64,000 nt of DNA, from positions 248,001-312,000 of the forward strand of contig NZ_LKET01000021.1 of the NCBI RefSeq assembly GCF_001317355.1. The letters are read 5' to 3'. Within the stretch, counting starts at the first letter, position 1; every line of letters begins with the position of its first letter. Positions 16,833-23,998 of the stretch are shown here, piece after piece. Source of the stretch: Oxobacter pfennigii (GTDB lineage Bacteria > Bacillota > Clostridia > Clostridiales > Oxobacteraceae). The notes under the pieces were generated by a model. It was not told the DNA's origin. It saw only the letters and a program-made list of their open reading frames with translations, and searched no databases. Made by a program: the position numbers and the translations under genes.

Positions 16833-18294
16833 AAGAGTTATGGGGATAATCCTTATAGTATTTATTTCTTTATGCAGTACATCCTGCAGTCCGGCGGGAA
16901 AGCCCGAGATGATATCTGCTCCGGAAAATAAAGACATAATTATCAAGGGAATGTGGGAAATTCATAAAATACTGCCGGCGCCTGATGAAGAAATTCCGGA
17001 AGAAGAGGCGACCAGGTGGTTAGGGAAGACGGCCGCTTTTGACGGGCAAATTGCTGTTTTGGGTGAGGACTTTACAACAGATCCAATGTTTAAGGTGAGA
17101 AATGTAAATGCAGACGAATATTTACTGTATCAATTTAAGGTGGACCCTAAGTATATTGGTACAGATAATTTAAGTTTGCAGGTTGTGACAGTCACATCCG
17201 ACAACAAGTTTTTTGCGGAGTTTATAAGGATGGGGGACGATGAGATAATAACAAACATCGGCGGGGCTTTTTTATATTTTAAAAGAATATCTTACAGCAT
17301 AAATCAAGCTTTAAAGGAAAATTATTTAAGAAAAGAAGCAGGGGATAAGGCGCCAGGAGAGACAGAAAAGGGAGGCCAGCTGTTGGCGGGACTGCTTTTA
17401 GGCTTGCGGTCGGAAGATGATAATGAAAGCTACAGGACCATATGGATTCCATTCAGAGAAAATGAGGTAGGGAATGTCTACGAGACTGCTGATTTGTTTG
17501 TGCCGAGGAAGAACGGATTCTGGAAAGTGGGGGTAAAAAGAACGGGCAAAGGTAAGGATTTTAATGATGAAATCTTTGCTTACCAGGCTGGAAAGGAAGT
17601 TATTGGCACGGAAGAACCAAACTCCTATCCTCTGCCTTCAAGGGCTGTTACAATACTTTACGCAGGAAACGACTACATATCAACGGAGTTTGGCATACCG
17701 GACGGGGAAGGTCAAATTAAAAAACAACTTCAGGTGCTGCCGGTAGATAATATAGAAAATGCCCTGCCTGTTACCATATCGGATATTGCAGGAGAGGCAG
17801 GTGCAAAGGCCCTTCATCAAGGCGCTGATAAAGCACTGGCATCTTTAGATCCAAATAAGTATATTCAATATTTAAGTCCTCAGGAGGAAAGTTTTGCTTT
17901 AATAAGGAGAAATGGAAGATGGATGATGAAGGGCAGGCTATATGACCAGGAAAAAATGAGATTTCTGGATTTTAATATTAATGTTGTTCCTCCATTTAAG
18001 CTTGTACGCCACGATGAGCTGTATATTTCCTGGAACAGCGTAAAACTTAGTGTTCCGGACGCAATAGACGTATGTACCTCTCCTAATAAAAACATTGCTG
18101 TTGTAATAACAAACAGCAGTATTCTTGTATATCCTATAGAAGATAAAAGGCTATCCGGGAAGCCCCTTAGAAAGATCAATTTAAAGAACAGTGAAACTGT
18201 AGTAATGGCTGAATGGGCAATGGGAAGCTATGTAGATACCTGGGAAAAGCAATTTGTGAAGGACGGAAATTACAAGGTCATCGGCAAAAAATAA
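16825..18294 (+). CDS. Lipoprotein of unknown function in a two-component operon
   Basis: I do not recognise a family. The 489-residue protein has a lipoprotein signal peptide with lipobox 'STSC' and the modified cysteine at residue 21; the rest is hydrophilic and should lie outside the membrane. It overlaps the histidine kinase gene by eight bases, so it is made with the kinase and response regulator. This suggests an accessory sensor or a regulated envelope protein. Its C-terminal part ('TWEKQFVKDGNYKVIGKK') and scattered 'W-x-P-F-R' stretches give no clear domain. Confidence 0.85.
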   Translation: MIRRVMGIILIVFISLCSTSCSPAGKPEMISAPENKDIIIKGMWEIHKILPAPDEEIPEEEATRWLGKTAAFDGQIAVLGEDFTTDPMFKVRNVNADEYLLYQFKVDPKYIGTDNLSLQVVTVTSDNKFFAEFIRMGDDEIITNIGGAFLYFKRISYSINQALKENYLRKEAGDKAPGETEKGGQLLAGLLLGLRSEDDNESYRTIWIPFRENEVGNVYETADLFVPRKNGFWKVGVKRTGKGKDFNDEIFAYQAGKEVIGTEEPNSYPLPSRAVTILYAGNDYISTEFGIPDGEGQIKKQLQVLPVDNIENALPVTISDIAGEAGAKALHQGADKALASLDPNKYIQYLSPQEESFALIRRNGRWMMKGRLYDQEKMRFLDFNINVVPPFKLVRHDELYISWNSVKLSVPDAIDVCTSPNKNIAVVITNSSILVYPIEDKRLSGKPLRKINLKNSETVVMAEWAMGSYVDTWEKQFVKDGNYKVIGKK

Positions 18295-18301
18295 ATTTTT
18301 A

Positions 18302-18360
18302 AAAAGGTCATTCATACCCATATTAAGGACAACAGAGTAACTTGGTATGAATGACCTTTT
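18302..18360 (+). terminator. Terminator after the two-component operon
   Basis: AAAAGGTCATTCATACC pairs perfectly with its complement (17 bp) across a 25-base loop just after the lipoprotein stop. Confidence 0.75.
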
Positions 18361-18497
18361 GCAATGAGCCTACGAAACTTCATATGGAGGTATCGTAGAT
18401 ATTTTATTTCTGTAATTATATAATGGGAGTATATGGTAATATAAAAATAACTTTTGCAGTATAGTATATTACAGGAATAAGCTCAGGATAATAAACA

Positions 18498-18662
18498 TTT
18501 TGGAATATTACGGAGCAAAAATTAGTGAAAGGGTTTAGAACTTCACGGCGAAATTGAGGAGAAGGACATCAATGTTTGAGCGATAGCAGGTTCTGATGTT
18601 GCTTGGAATGAGTCTATGAAGTTATTAGCCTTGTAACTCATTTGAGAAGTAATATTCCAAAA
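18498..18662. repeat. Palindromic repeat element, copy C (diverged)
   Basis: TTTTGGAATATTAC at 18498 has its perfect inverted copy at 18649, giving a 165-base element with 14-bp terminal inverted repeats. The centre (GTTTGAGCGATAGCAGGTT, flanked by CATCA/TGATG) resembles the centre of the two better-matched copies at 34062 and 48502. The remaining sequence is not alignable by eye. It fills most of the 460-base gap before the UroD-family gene. Confidence 0.5.
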
Positions 18663-18756
18663 TAACGGCATAAACAAAGGTTAGCATCATAAAGCAATTA
18701 AGGCAGGCATAAGAAATCAGTACTGTATATTTATTTAAAAAGAAGGGAGATTTTTT

Positions 18757-20127
18757 ATGGAAAATGTTCAGGAGCTTAAACAAGAGAGGGCCAAGCTGTT
18801 TGATGATTTATACAGCGGAATTATACCAAAGAGAATTCCTATAGCTGTGGGCATGCCCACAGAGCTATGCCTGCAAAAAGCCGGCCTTGACTTAGGAAGA
18901 ACCCAGTGGACCCATGAAGGATTTTTAGAAGCCGTTGAGGATGTAATTAAGTATATGAAGACCGACCTATATCCCGGCGATGCTGCAAGGTTTCCCCTGT
19001 ATCTTGAAATTTTAGGGGCGGTATCCACAAGAATGAGTGCCAGCGGTTTTATCCAGCATCCAGAGGTAACTACCATGACACCCGAGGATTATGATGACTT
19101 TATTAAGACCCCTTATGACTGCATACAGGAGAAAATAATTCCAAGGCTTTATCCCAACCTGGATACAAACCCCATAAGAAGGGCAATAGTATTATCCATG
19201 GCAGTAAAGGCGGCAACAGATGCAAGGGCAAGGCATGGTGCAGTATCGGCGAAATTAGGCGAAAAATATGGTTTTTACAGCGTGCCGGCGCAATACGGTT
19301 CAAGGTCAACAGCCCCTCTTGATTTGATTGCCGACTACCCCAGGGGATTCAAAGGAATTATGCAGGATATAAAGCGTATACCTGACAAAGTAGCGGCAGC
19401 CTGTGAAGCAATACTTCCCATGGCAGTTCATTACGCGACTCCTGCTGTAAAATCCCACTTAGGCTCTGCCTTTATGCCGGGCCATATGCCTACATTCTTA
19501 AGAACCAGCGAGTTTGAAAAATTGTTTTATCCATCCTTCTCAAAACTTATCCACGCTTTAGCTGAAAAAGGACAGGCATTTTATGTTTTCTGTGAGGATA
19601 ACTGGATGAGGTATCTGGATTATTTATATGAATTGCCCCAGGGCACAAGATTGCTGTTTGAATATGGCGACCCCCAGCTTGTTAAGGACAAGTTAGGCAA
19701 GAAACACATCATATCAGGATTTTACCCACTTACATATTTAAAGACAGCCACAAAACAGCAGTGCATAGACAAGGCAAAAGAGCTTATAGATATACTGGCG
19801 CCGGGCGGAAATTATTATTTCAATTTTGATAAGAGCGCATTGACCTTGGACAGCATAAACCTTGAAAATTTCTATGCGGTTTTGGAATATGTGTATGAAA
19901 ACGGTGCATATCAAAATGCAGGGCAAAAGGTTACCGACGTACCTAAAGAGTCCACAATTAAACCTGTGTTAAAGGATATCCCTAAATTTGAATCCAAGTA
20001 TTATGTGCATAAGGAAGATTATATGAAGACTCATTCTTATTCAAGAGAGGATTTAAATTCTATAGTATATGACCAGGTACAGCAATATGAAGATTTTATG
20101 TTCAAGACCTTAATGGGCTGGATATAA
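18757..20127 (+). CDS. UroD-family protein, probable corrinoid methyltransferase (orphan)
   Basis: This 456-residue protein belongs to the uroporphyrinogen decarboxylase superfamily and is a clear paralogue of the one at 53205 (shared 'GHMPTF/LHMPTF', 'WMRYLD', 'FEYGDPQ', 'KLGKK.IISG' and a late 'MPGG/APGG' stretch). The His-X-Cys...Cys zinc ligands of MtaA-type enzymes are not evident at the matching places; 'HMPTF' replaces the His-X-Cys element. No corrinoid protein gene adjoins it, so it would have to borrow a shuttle such as those at 1856 or 52510. AAGGGAGATTTTTT precedes the ATG. The substrate is unknown. Confidence 0.82.
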   Translation: MENVQELKQERAKLFDDLYSGIIPKRIPIAVGMPTELCLQKAGLDLGRTQWTHEGFLEAVEDVIKYMKTDLYPGDAARFPLYLEILGAVSTRMSASGFIQHPEVTTMTPEDYDDFIKTPYDCIQEKIIPRLYPNLDTNPIRRAIVLSMAVKAATDARARHGAVSAKLGEKYGFYSVPAQYGSRSTAPLDLIADYPRGFKGIMQDIKRIPDKVAAACEAILPMAVHYATPAVKSHLGSAFMPGHMPTFLRTSEFEKLFYPSFSKLIHALAEKGQAFYVFCEDNWMRYLDYLYELPQGTRLLFEYGDPQLVKDKLGKKHIISGFYPLTYLKTATKQQCIDKAKELIDILAPGGNYYFNFDKSALTLDSINLENFYAVLEYVYENGAYQNAGQKVTDVPKESTIKPVLKDIPKFESKYYVHKEDYMKTHSYSREDLNSIVYDQVQQYEDFMFKTLMGWI

Positions 20128-20149
20128 AGCCCGAGTTTTATTTTAAATT

Positions 20150-20185
20150 AACCGCCTTTGGCAAAATTTTTTACCAAAGGCGGTT
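20150..20185. terminator. Hairpin after the orphan UroD-family gene
   Basis: AACCGCCTTTGG and CCAAAGGCGGTT form a perfect 12-bp stem 22 bases after the stop codon; the loop holds a run of six T. There is no T run after the stem, because the nitrilase fragment begins at once. Confidence 0.6.
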
Positions 20186-20420
20186 GACATAGGATTTCCT
20201 GAGGCATGCAGAAGCCTGTGCCTTAAGGGGGCGGAGCTGGTTTTTATACCGGCAGCCTGGAGGGTAGAGGATGAATATATGTGGGATTTAAGCCTGCCCC
20301 AGAGAGCCCTAGAAATACGGTATTTACAATAGGAGTAAACAGAGTGGGTATTGAGGGGGAGCTTCATTTGTTCGGCAAAAGCAAGATATGCAGCCCCGGC
20401 GGCAAGGTATTAGAAGTTTG
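20186..20420 (+). pseudogene. Carbon-nitrogen hydrolase (nitrilase family) fragment, frameshifted
   Basis: Reading from 20186 gives 'DIGFPEACRSLCLKGAE', then 'LVFIPAAWRVEDEYMWDL' and 'PQRALE'; one base is missing near 20311-20315, after which the next frame gives 'NTVFTIGVNRVGIEGELH' and 'LFGKSKICSPGGKVLE'. Joined, this is the C-terminal half of a nitrilase-fold amidase: the 'YDIGFPE' region after the catalytic Cys, 'PAAW', 'RALEN' and 'FGKS.I..P.G.VL'. The N-terminal half with the catalytic Glu, Lys and Cys is absent and there is no start codon, so the gene is dead. Confidence 0.75.
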
Positions 20421-20569
20421 GACCCCACCGGGGGTAGTCATTTTGCGTATACCCCTTTTCGTCTTCATCAAGAGACTGCACCGATTTCTATTGGTTTCTT
20501 CAAATACATCGTACACATCTTTTGCCACCCACCAAGCCCACCAAGTTTCTCCATTTCTTTGAACGGTAT
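20415..20569 (-). pseudogene. Phage antirepressor (BRO N-terminal domain) fragment
   Basis: On the minus strand the frame from 20569 reads 'NTVQRNGETWWAWWVAKDVY' then 'DVFEETNRNRCSL'; a second frame continues 'LDEDEKGYTQ' and the first resumes with 'MTTPGGVQT'. These are hallmark pieces of BRO-N/Rha-type phage antirepressors ('WWVAKDVCDVL', 'LDEDEKG', 'TPGG'). Frameshifts and the lack of a start and of the C-terminal domain show it is a relic. It abuts the nitrilase fragment tail to tail. Confidence 0.65.
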
Positions 20570-20724
20570 TTAATTGCTTTAATGAAAGACCTTTTACTAA
20601 CAGGGTTTAAGTATAAAAAAGCTTGGCAGTGTGAATGCCGGGCCTTTTAATCGTAGGATATGTTGTATAAATGAAACGGATATTTGAAAGTAATATTGCA
20701 TTCTTATTAATTTTATTCTTGAAT
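20570..20724. other. Intergenic remainder without recognisable feature
   Basis: AT-rich sequence between the phage-gene fragment and the aminotransferase stop codon; I see no gene, strong hairpin or repeat. Confidence 0.4.
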
Positions 20725-22065
20725 TTATTCGATCATTTTATCTACTTCATCCAATACTTCATCCATTATTTTCATTGCAGCCCTTAATTCATCCTCTTTT
20801 ATAATGAGAGGGGGAGCAACTATAAGCATATTTTCATGGGAGTAGGTTAAAAACCCTTTTTGCCTTAACATTCCTAATATACGGGGCATGATTTTTTCAG
20901 GATCCATGCCGTAGGGAACCAAGGCCTCCCTTGTTTCTTTATCCTTAACAAGCTCTATTGCCGAGAAAAGGCCAATGTAGCGAACATCACCCACACTCTT
21001 GTGCTTATCCTTCAAGCTTTCCAGGATTTCACCTAAAATTTTCCCCATATTTTTTGAGTTTTCAAGGAGATTTTCTTCTTTATATACATCCAGAGTTGCG
21101 CAGCCTGCTGCACAGGATATGGGGTGAGCACTGTAGGTCAAGCCGGTATTCAATACATTGTCCTTAAAATATGCTGTGATTTTCTTATCTATTAATATTC
21201 CGCCTAAAGGAACATAGCCGCAGGTTATTCCTTTTGCAAAGGTTATGATATCGGGTTTGACATTCCAGTTGTTGCAAGCGAAATATTCTCCTGTCCTGCC
21301 AAAGCCGGCCATAACCTCATCGCAGACCATCAAAATTCCAAATTCATCGCATACATTTCTTATACCCTGCAAATAACCTTTAGGAGGGATAATTATTCCG
21401 TTGCTTCCGGTAACCGTTTCTAAAAAAACGGCAGCAACGCTTTCCCTTCCCTCATATATTACCTGTTCTCTGAATTTATCGACATAATATTTTGAGGCTT
21501 CTTCTTCACTTTTAAAATCAATTCCTGCTCTGTATATATAAGGATCAAAGAACTTTATAAATCCGGGTATGCCGGGCTCTGAAGGATACCTTCTTGGTTC
21601 TCCTGTTAAGTTCCCTGAACCGAAGGTGGAACCATGATAAGAGCGGTATCTTGAAAAAATCTTGCTGCGTTTTGTATAAAGCTTGGCGATTCTTATGGCG
21701 CCTTCATTTGCATCGGTACCGCCTAAAGTAAAGAATACGCTTCCCATATTATCCGGCGCTATTTCAACAACCCTTCTTGCCAGCTCCGACCTTACATCTA
21801 TAGCATAGCTTGGAGCAATATAGGCAAGCCTTTCAGCCTGGGTCTTTATGGCTTCTATAACTTTTTTGTTTCCGTGGCCTATATTGGCATTAACAAGCTG
21901 GGAGGACATATCATAATATTTAGCACCCTTAGCATCATATATATAGATTCCTTCAGCCTTTGATACCACCATGGGATCTACCTTGCCCTGGACAGACCAG
22001 GAATATAAATTATAATCTTTGCCGTAGGATTTTACCTCTTCCTCGGACAATGTATAAGCTCTCAT
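20725..22065 (-). CDS. Class III pyridoxal-phosphate aminotransferase
   Basis: The 446-residue protein is a fold-type I, class III (omega) aminotransferase, as are beta-alanine:pyruvate, taurine:pyruvate and adenosylmethionine-8-amino-7-oxononanoate transaminases. Visible motifs are 'GGTDANEGAIRIAK' (phosphate cup), 'YHGST.GS', 'VCDEVMAGFGRTG' (cofactor-ring aspartate) and the PLP lysine K278 in 'TFAKGITCGY'. It lies 31 bases downstream of a methylmalonate/malonate-semialdehyde dehydrogenase gene, so I infer that it turns a beta-amino acid (beta-alanine or beta-aminoisobutyrate) into the semialdehyde oxidised by its partner. Other omega-amino acids remain possible. GGGGTGTTAAT precedes the ATG. 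Confidence 0.9.
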   Translation of the reverse strand: MRAYTLSEEEVKSYGKDYNLYSWSVQGKVDPMVVSKAEGIYIYDAKGAKYYDMSSQLVNANIGHGNKKVIEAIKTQAERLAYIAPSYAIDVRSELARRVVEIAPDNMGSVFFTLGGTDANEGAIRIAKLYTKRSKIFSRYRSYHGSTFGSGNLTGEPRRYPSEPGIPGFIKFFDPYIYRAGIDFKSEEEASKYYVDKFREQVIYEGRESVAAVFLETVTGSNGIIIPPKGYLQGIRNVCDEFGILMVCDEVMAGFGRTGEYFACNNWNVKPDIITFAKGITCGYVPLGGILIDKKITAYFKDNVLNTGLTYSAHPISCAAGCATLDVYKEENLLENSKNMGKILGEILESLKDKHKSVGDVRYIGLFSAIELVKDKETREALVPYGMDPEKIMPRILGMLRQKGFLTYSHENMLIVAPPLIIKEDELRAAMKIMDEVLDEVDKMIE

Positions 22066-22096
22066 ATTAACACCCCTTTATCTTCTAATTAAATAA

Positions 22097-23557
22097 TTAA
22101 TCTTCTTTAAAGAACCTTGCAGTAACAATCTTTCTTTCGGTAAAGAAATTAATAACATCTTTACCCTGAGCTTTTGTATCGCCGAAGAAAGACTCCTTTA
22201 TTCCGCCGAAAGGGAAATATGCAACAGGTGCCGGTATTCCTATATTAATGCCTATCATGCCGGCACTGGCCTCCATTTCAAATTTTCTGGCGTAATAGCC
22301 GTTCTGGGTAAATATAGAAGCGCCATTGCCGTATTTATGGTTTTTTATCTGTTCCAATGCATCATCTAAAGAGTCTATTTTAACCATGGATACTACCGGC
22401 CCGAATATTTCTTCCTTTGCTATCGTCATATCGGGAGTGACATTTGAAAATATGGTAGGCCCGATAAAGTATCCCTTCTTTAATTCATCGGAAACTACTA
22501 TATCTCTTCCGTCAAGTGTGAGCTCGGCCCCTTCTTTTATTCCTGTTTCAATAACACCTAGAATTCTGTCCTTTGCCGCCTGGGATATTACAGGACCCAT
22601 TTCTGTATCCGGATTCAAGGCATCTCCTACTATGAGCTTTTTAGCGGCCTCAACAAATTGAGCTTTTAGTTCGTCATAAACTTCGGGAACTGCAGCTACA
22701 ACACTGGCCGCCATGCATCTCTCCCCGGCACAGCCATAGCAGGAGGTTAAAAGGGAATCAACCACTTTGTCTAATTGAGCGTCCTTCATGACCACAATGT
22801 AATTTTTAGCAGAGCCTAATGCCTGATATCTTTTGCCTCTCTTTGAACATTCCTCGGCTATTTTTCTTGCTATTTTAGATGAGCCGACAAAGGAAATACC
22901 TTTGATTTTGGGGCTTTCAATCATAGCATCGACCACATCTATGCTGCCGTTTACTATGTTTACTACTCCATCAGGAAGGCCTATCTGATCAATTATTTTA
23001 AAAATCTTTTGCATTGTTAAGGGAACTTGTTCTGATGGCTTTAAAACTATGGTGTTTCCTGCTGCTATGGCATAGGGCAAGAACCAAAATGGAACCATTG
23101 CGGGGAAATTAAATGGTACGATTACTCCAAATACACCCATAGGCTGTCTTATTACCTCTCCGTCAATTTCAGAAGCAATGCCTTCTAATTTTTCACCCTG
23201 CATGAGCATAGGCATACCGCAGGCTACTTCAAGATTTTGAATGGTTCTTTTAAGCTCTGCTCTTGCATCTACAAGATTTTTTCCTTGTTCCAGAGAAACA
23301 GTCCGGGACAGATCCTCGAAGTTCTCTGACATCAAATGCTGAAGCTTGAACAGATACTCGCATCTTGTTGCAACTGATAGGTTTTTCCACCTCTCGTATG
23401 CAGTTGATGCAGCTTCAATTGCCCTGTTTGTTTCATCCTTTGTAGAAATAGGAACTTTGCTTAAAATCACTCCGGTAGATGGGTTGAAGTTTTCTTTATA
23501 GCTTGTACACTCAGCATCCACCCATTTGCCGTTAATGTAATTCTTAATAGTTTCCAT
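22097..23557 (-). CDS. mmsA: CoA-acylating (methyl)malonate-semialdehyde dehydrogenase
   Basis: This 486-residue protein is an aldehyde dehydrogenase of the MmsA/IolA subfamily, which makes propionyl-CoA or acetyl-CoA from methylmalonate or malonate semialdehyde with NAD+ and CoA and release of CO2. The catalytic cysteine C281 lies in 'CAGERCMAAS', the subfamily form; 'PFNFPAMVPFWFLPYAIAAG' and 'FVGSSKIA' are also subfamily-typical. It is first in a two-gene operon with the aminotransferase. Its promoter (23694-23723) is separated from the gene by a leader that contains a terminator hairpin. GGAGGGTAACCATT precedes the ATG. Confidence 0.9.
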   Translation of the reverse strand: METIKNYINGKWVDAECTSYKENFNPSTGVILSKVPISTKDETNRAIEAASTAYERWKNLSVATRCEYLFKLQHLMSENFEDLSRTVSLEQGKNLVDARAELKRTIQNLEVACGMPMLMQGEKLEGIASEIDGEVIRQPMGVFGVIVPFNFPAMVPFWFLPYAIAAGNTIVLKPSEQVPLTMQKIFKIIDQIGLPDGVVNIVNGSIDVVDAMIESPKIKGISFVGSSKIARKIAEECSKRGKRYQALGSAKNYIVVMKDAQLDKVVDSLLTSCYGCAGERCMAASVVAAVPEVYDELKAQFVEAAKKLIVGDALNPDTEMGPVISQAAKDRILGVIETGIKEGAELTLDGRDIVVSDELKKGYFIGPTIFSNVTPDMTIAKEEIFGPVVSMVKIDSLDDALEQIKNHKYGNGASIFTQNGYYARKFEMEASAGMIGINIGIPAPVAYFPFGGIKESFFGDTKAQGKDVINFFTERKIVTARFFKED

Positions 23558-23632
23558 AATGGTTACCCTCCTTGATTTTAATTTATAGTATTAATTATTA
23601 TGAAAAATTATTAACATAGTAAAATAAAAAAA

Positions 23633-23665
23633 GGCCGCAGAATATCCATAAGATATTTTACGACC
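23633..23665 (-). terminator. Terminator hairpin in the mmsA leader
   Basis: On the minus strand, GGTCGTAAAATATC pairs with GATATTCTGCGGCC (13 of 14 pairs, two G-U) and TTTTTTTATTTT follows. It lies between the mmsA promoter and gene, with no other minus-strand gene upstream, so it looks like an attenuator. Confidence 0.65.
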
Positions 23666-23693
23666 TCATTGCCATGAAATATAACTTTTCTAA

Positions 23694-23723
23694 ATTATAC
23701 AGTCAAAGCTTAAGTTGTGTCAA
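23694..23723 (-). promoter_or_regulatory. Promoter of the mmsA operon
   Basis: TTGACA, an 18-base spacer and TATAAT on the minus strand, 137 bases upstream of the mmsA ATG. Confidence 0.7.
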
Positions 23724-23763
23724 TATGCGTATAATTTTAAAGATTAAGAAAAAAATAAATATC

Positions 23764-23792
23764 TTGACACATAAAAATAAATATTATATTAT
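23764..23792 (+). promoter_or_regulatory. Promoter of the liv operon
   Basis: TTGACA, a 17-base spacer and TATTAT on the plus strand, giving a leader of about 200 bases before livJ. It is back to back with the mmsA promoter. Confidence 0.7.
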
Positions 23793-23858
23793 GGGAAAAA
23801 TGAAGTAGAAATCAAAGCTAAAGAGTGTAAAAATGCGGATGCCCATAATATATTTTTA

Positions 23859-23906
23859 ATGCTAAGTTTTATGAGAAGGCAAAGGAGTCTTCTCATTACA
23901 AATTAA
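23859..23906 (+). CDS. Possible leader peptide of the liv operon
   Basis: A 15-codon frame from the ATG at 23859 ends with the codons for Arg-Ser-Leu-Leu-Ile-Thr-Asn and stops inside the leader hairpin, so that the Leu-Leu-Ile codons lie in its 5' arm. Branched-chain codons at this place are what leader-peptide attenuation of a branched-chain amino acid transporter would need. No good ribosome binding site precedes the ATG, so it may be chance. Confidence 0.25.
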   Translation: MLSFMRRQRSLLITN

Positions 23907-23936
23907 TTTGTAGTGAGAAGACTCCTTTGTTTTTTT
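23880..23936 (+). terminator. Terminator hairpin in the liv leader
   Basis: Two 25-base arms (23880-23904 and 23905-23929) pair with a single G-U and are followed by seven T. The structure lies between the liv promoter and livJ with no plus-strand gene upstream, so it should be an attenuator. Confidence 0.75.
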
Positions 23937-23998
23937 ATAAAGAGATTTATTTAAATTGATATAAATAAATTTAAAGAAAAGATGGGAGAGTGTAAAAA

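Noticed and set aside
20281-20562. 93-codon plus-strand frame taken as a small gene
   Set aside because: Its first half is the nitrilase fragment after the frameshift and its second half is antisense to the phage antirepressor fragment, so it is not one gene.
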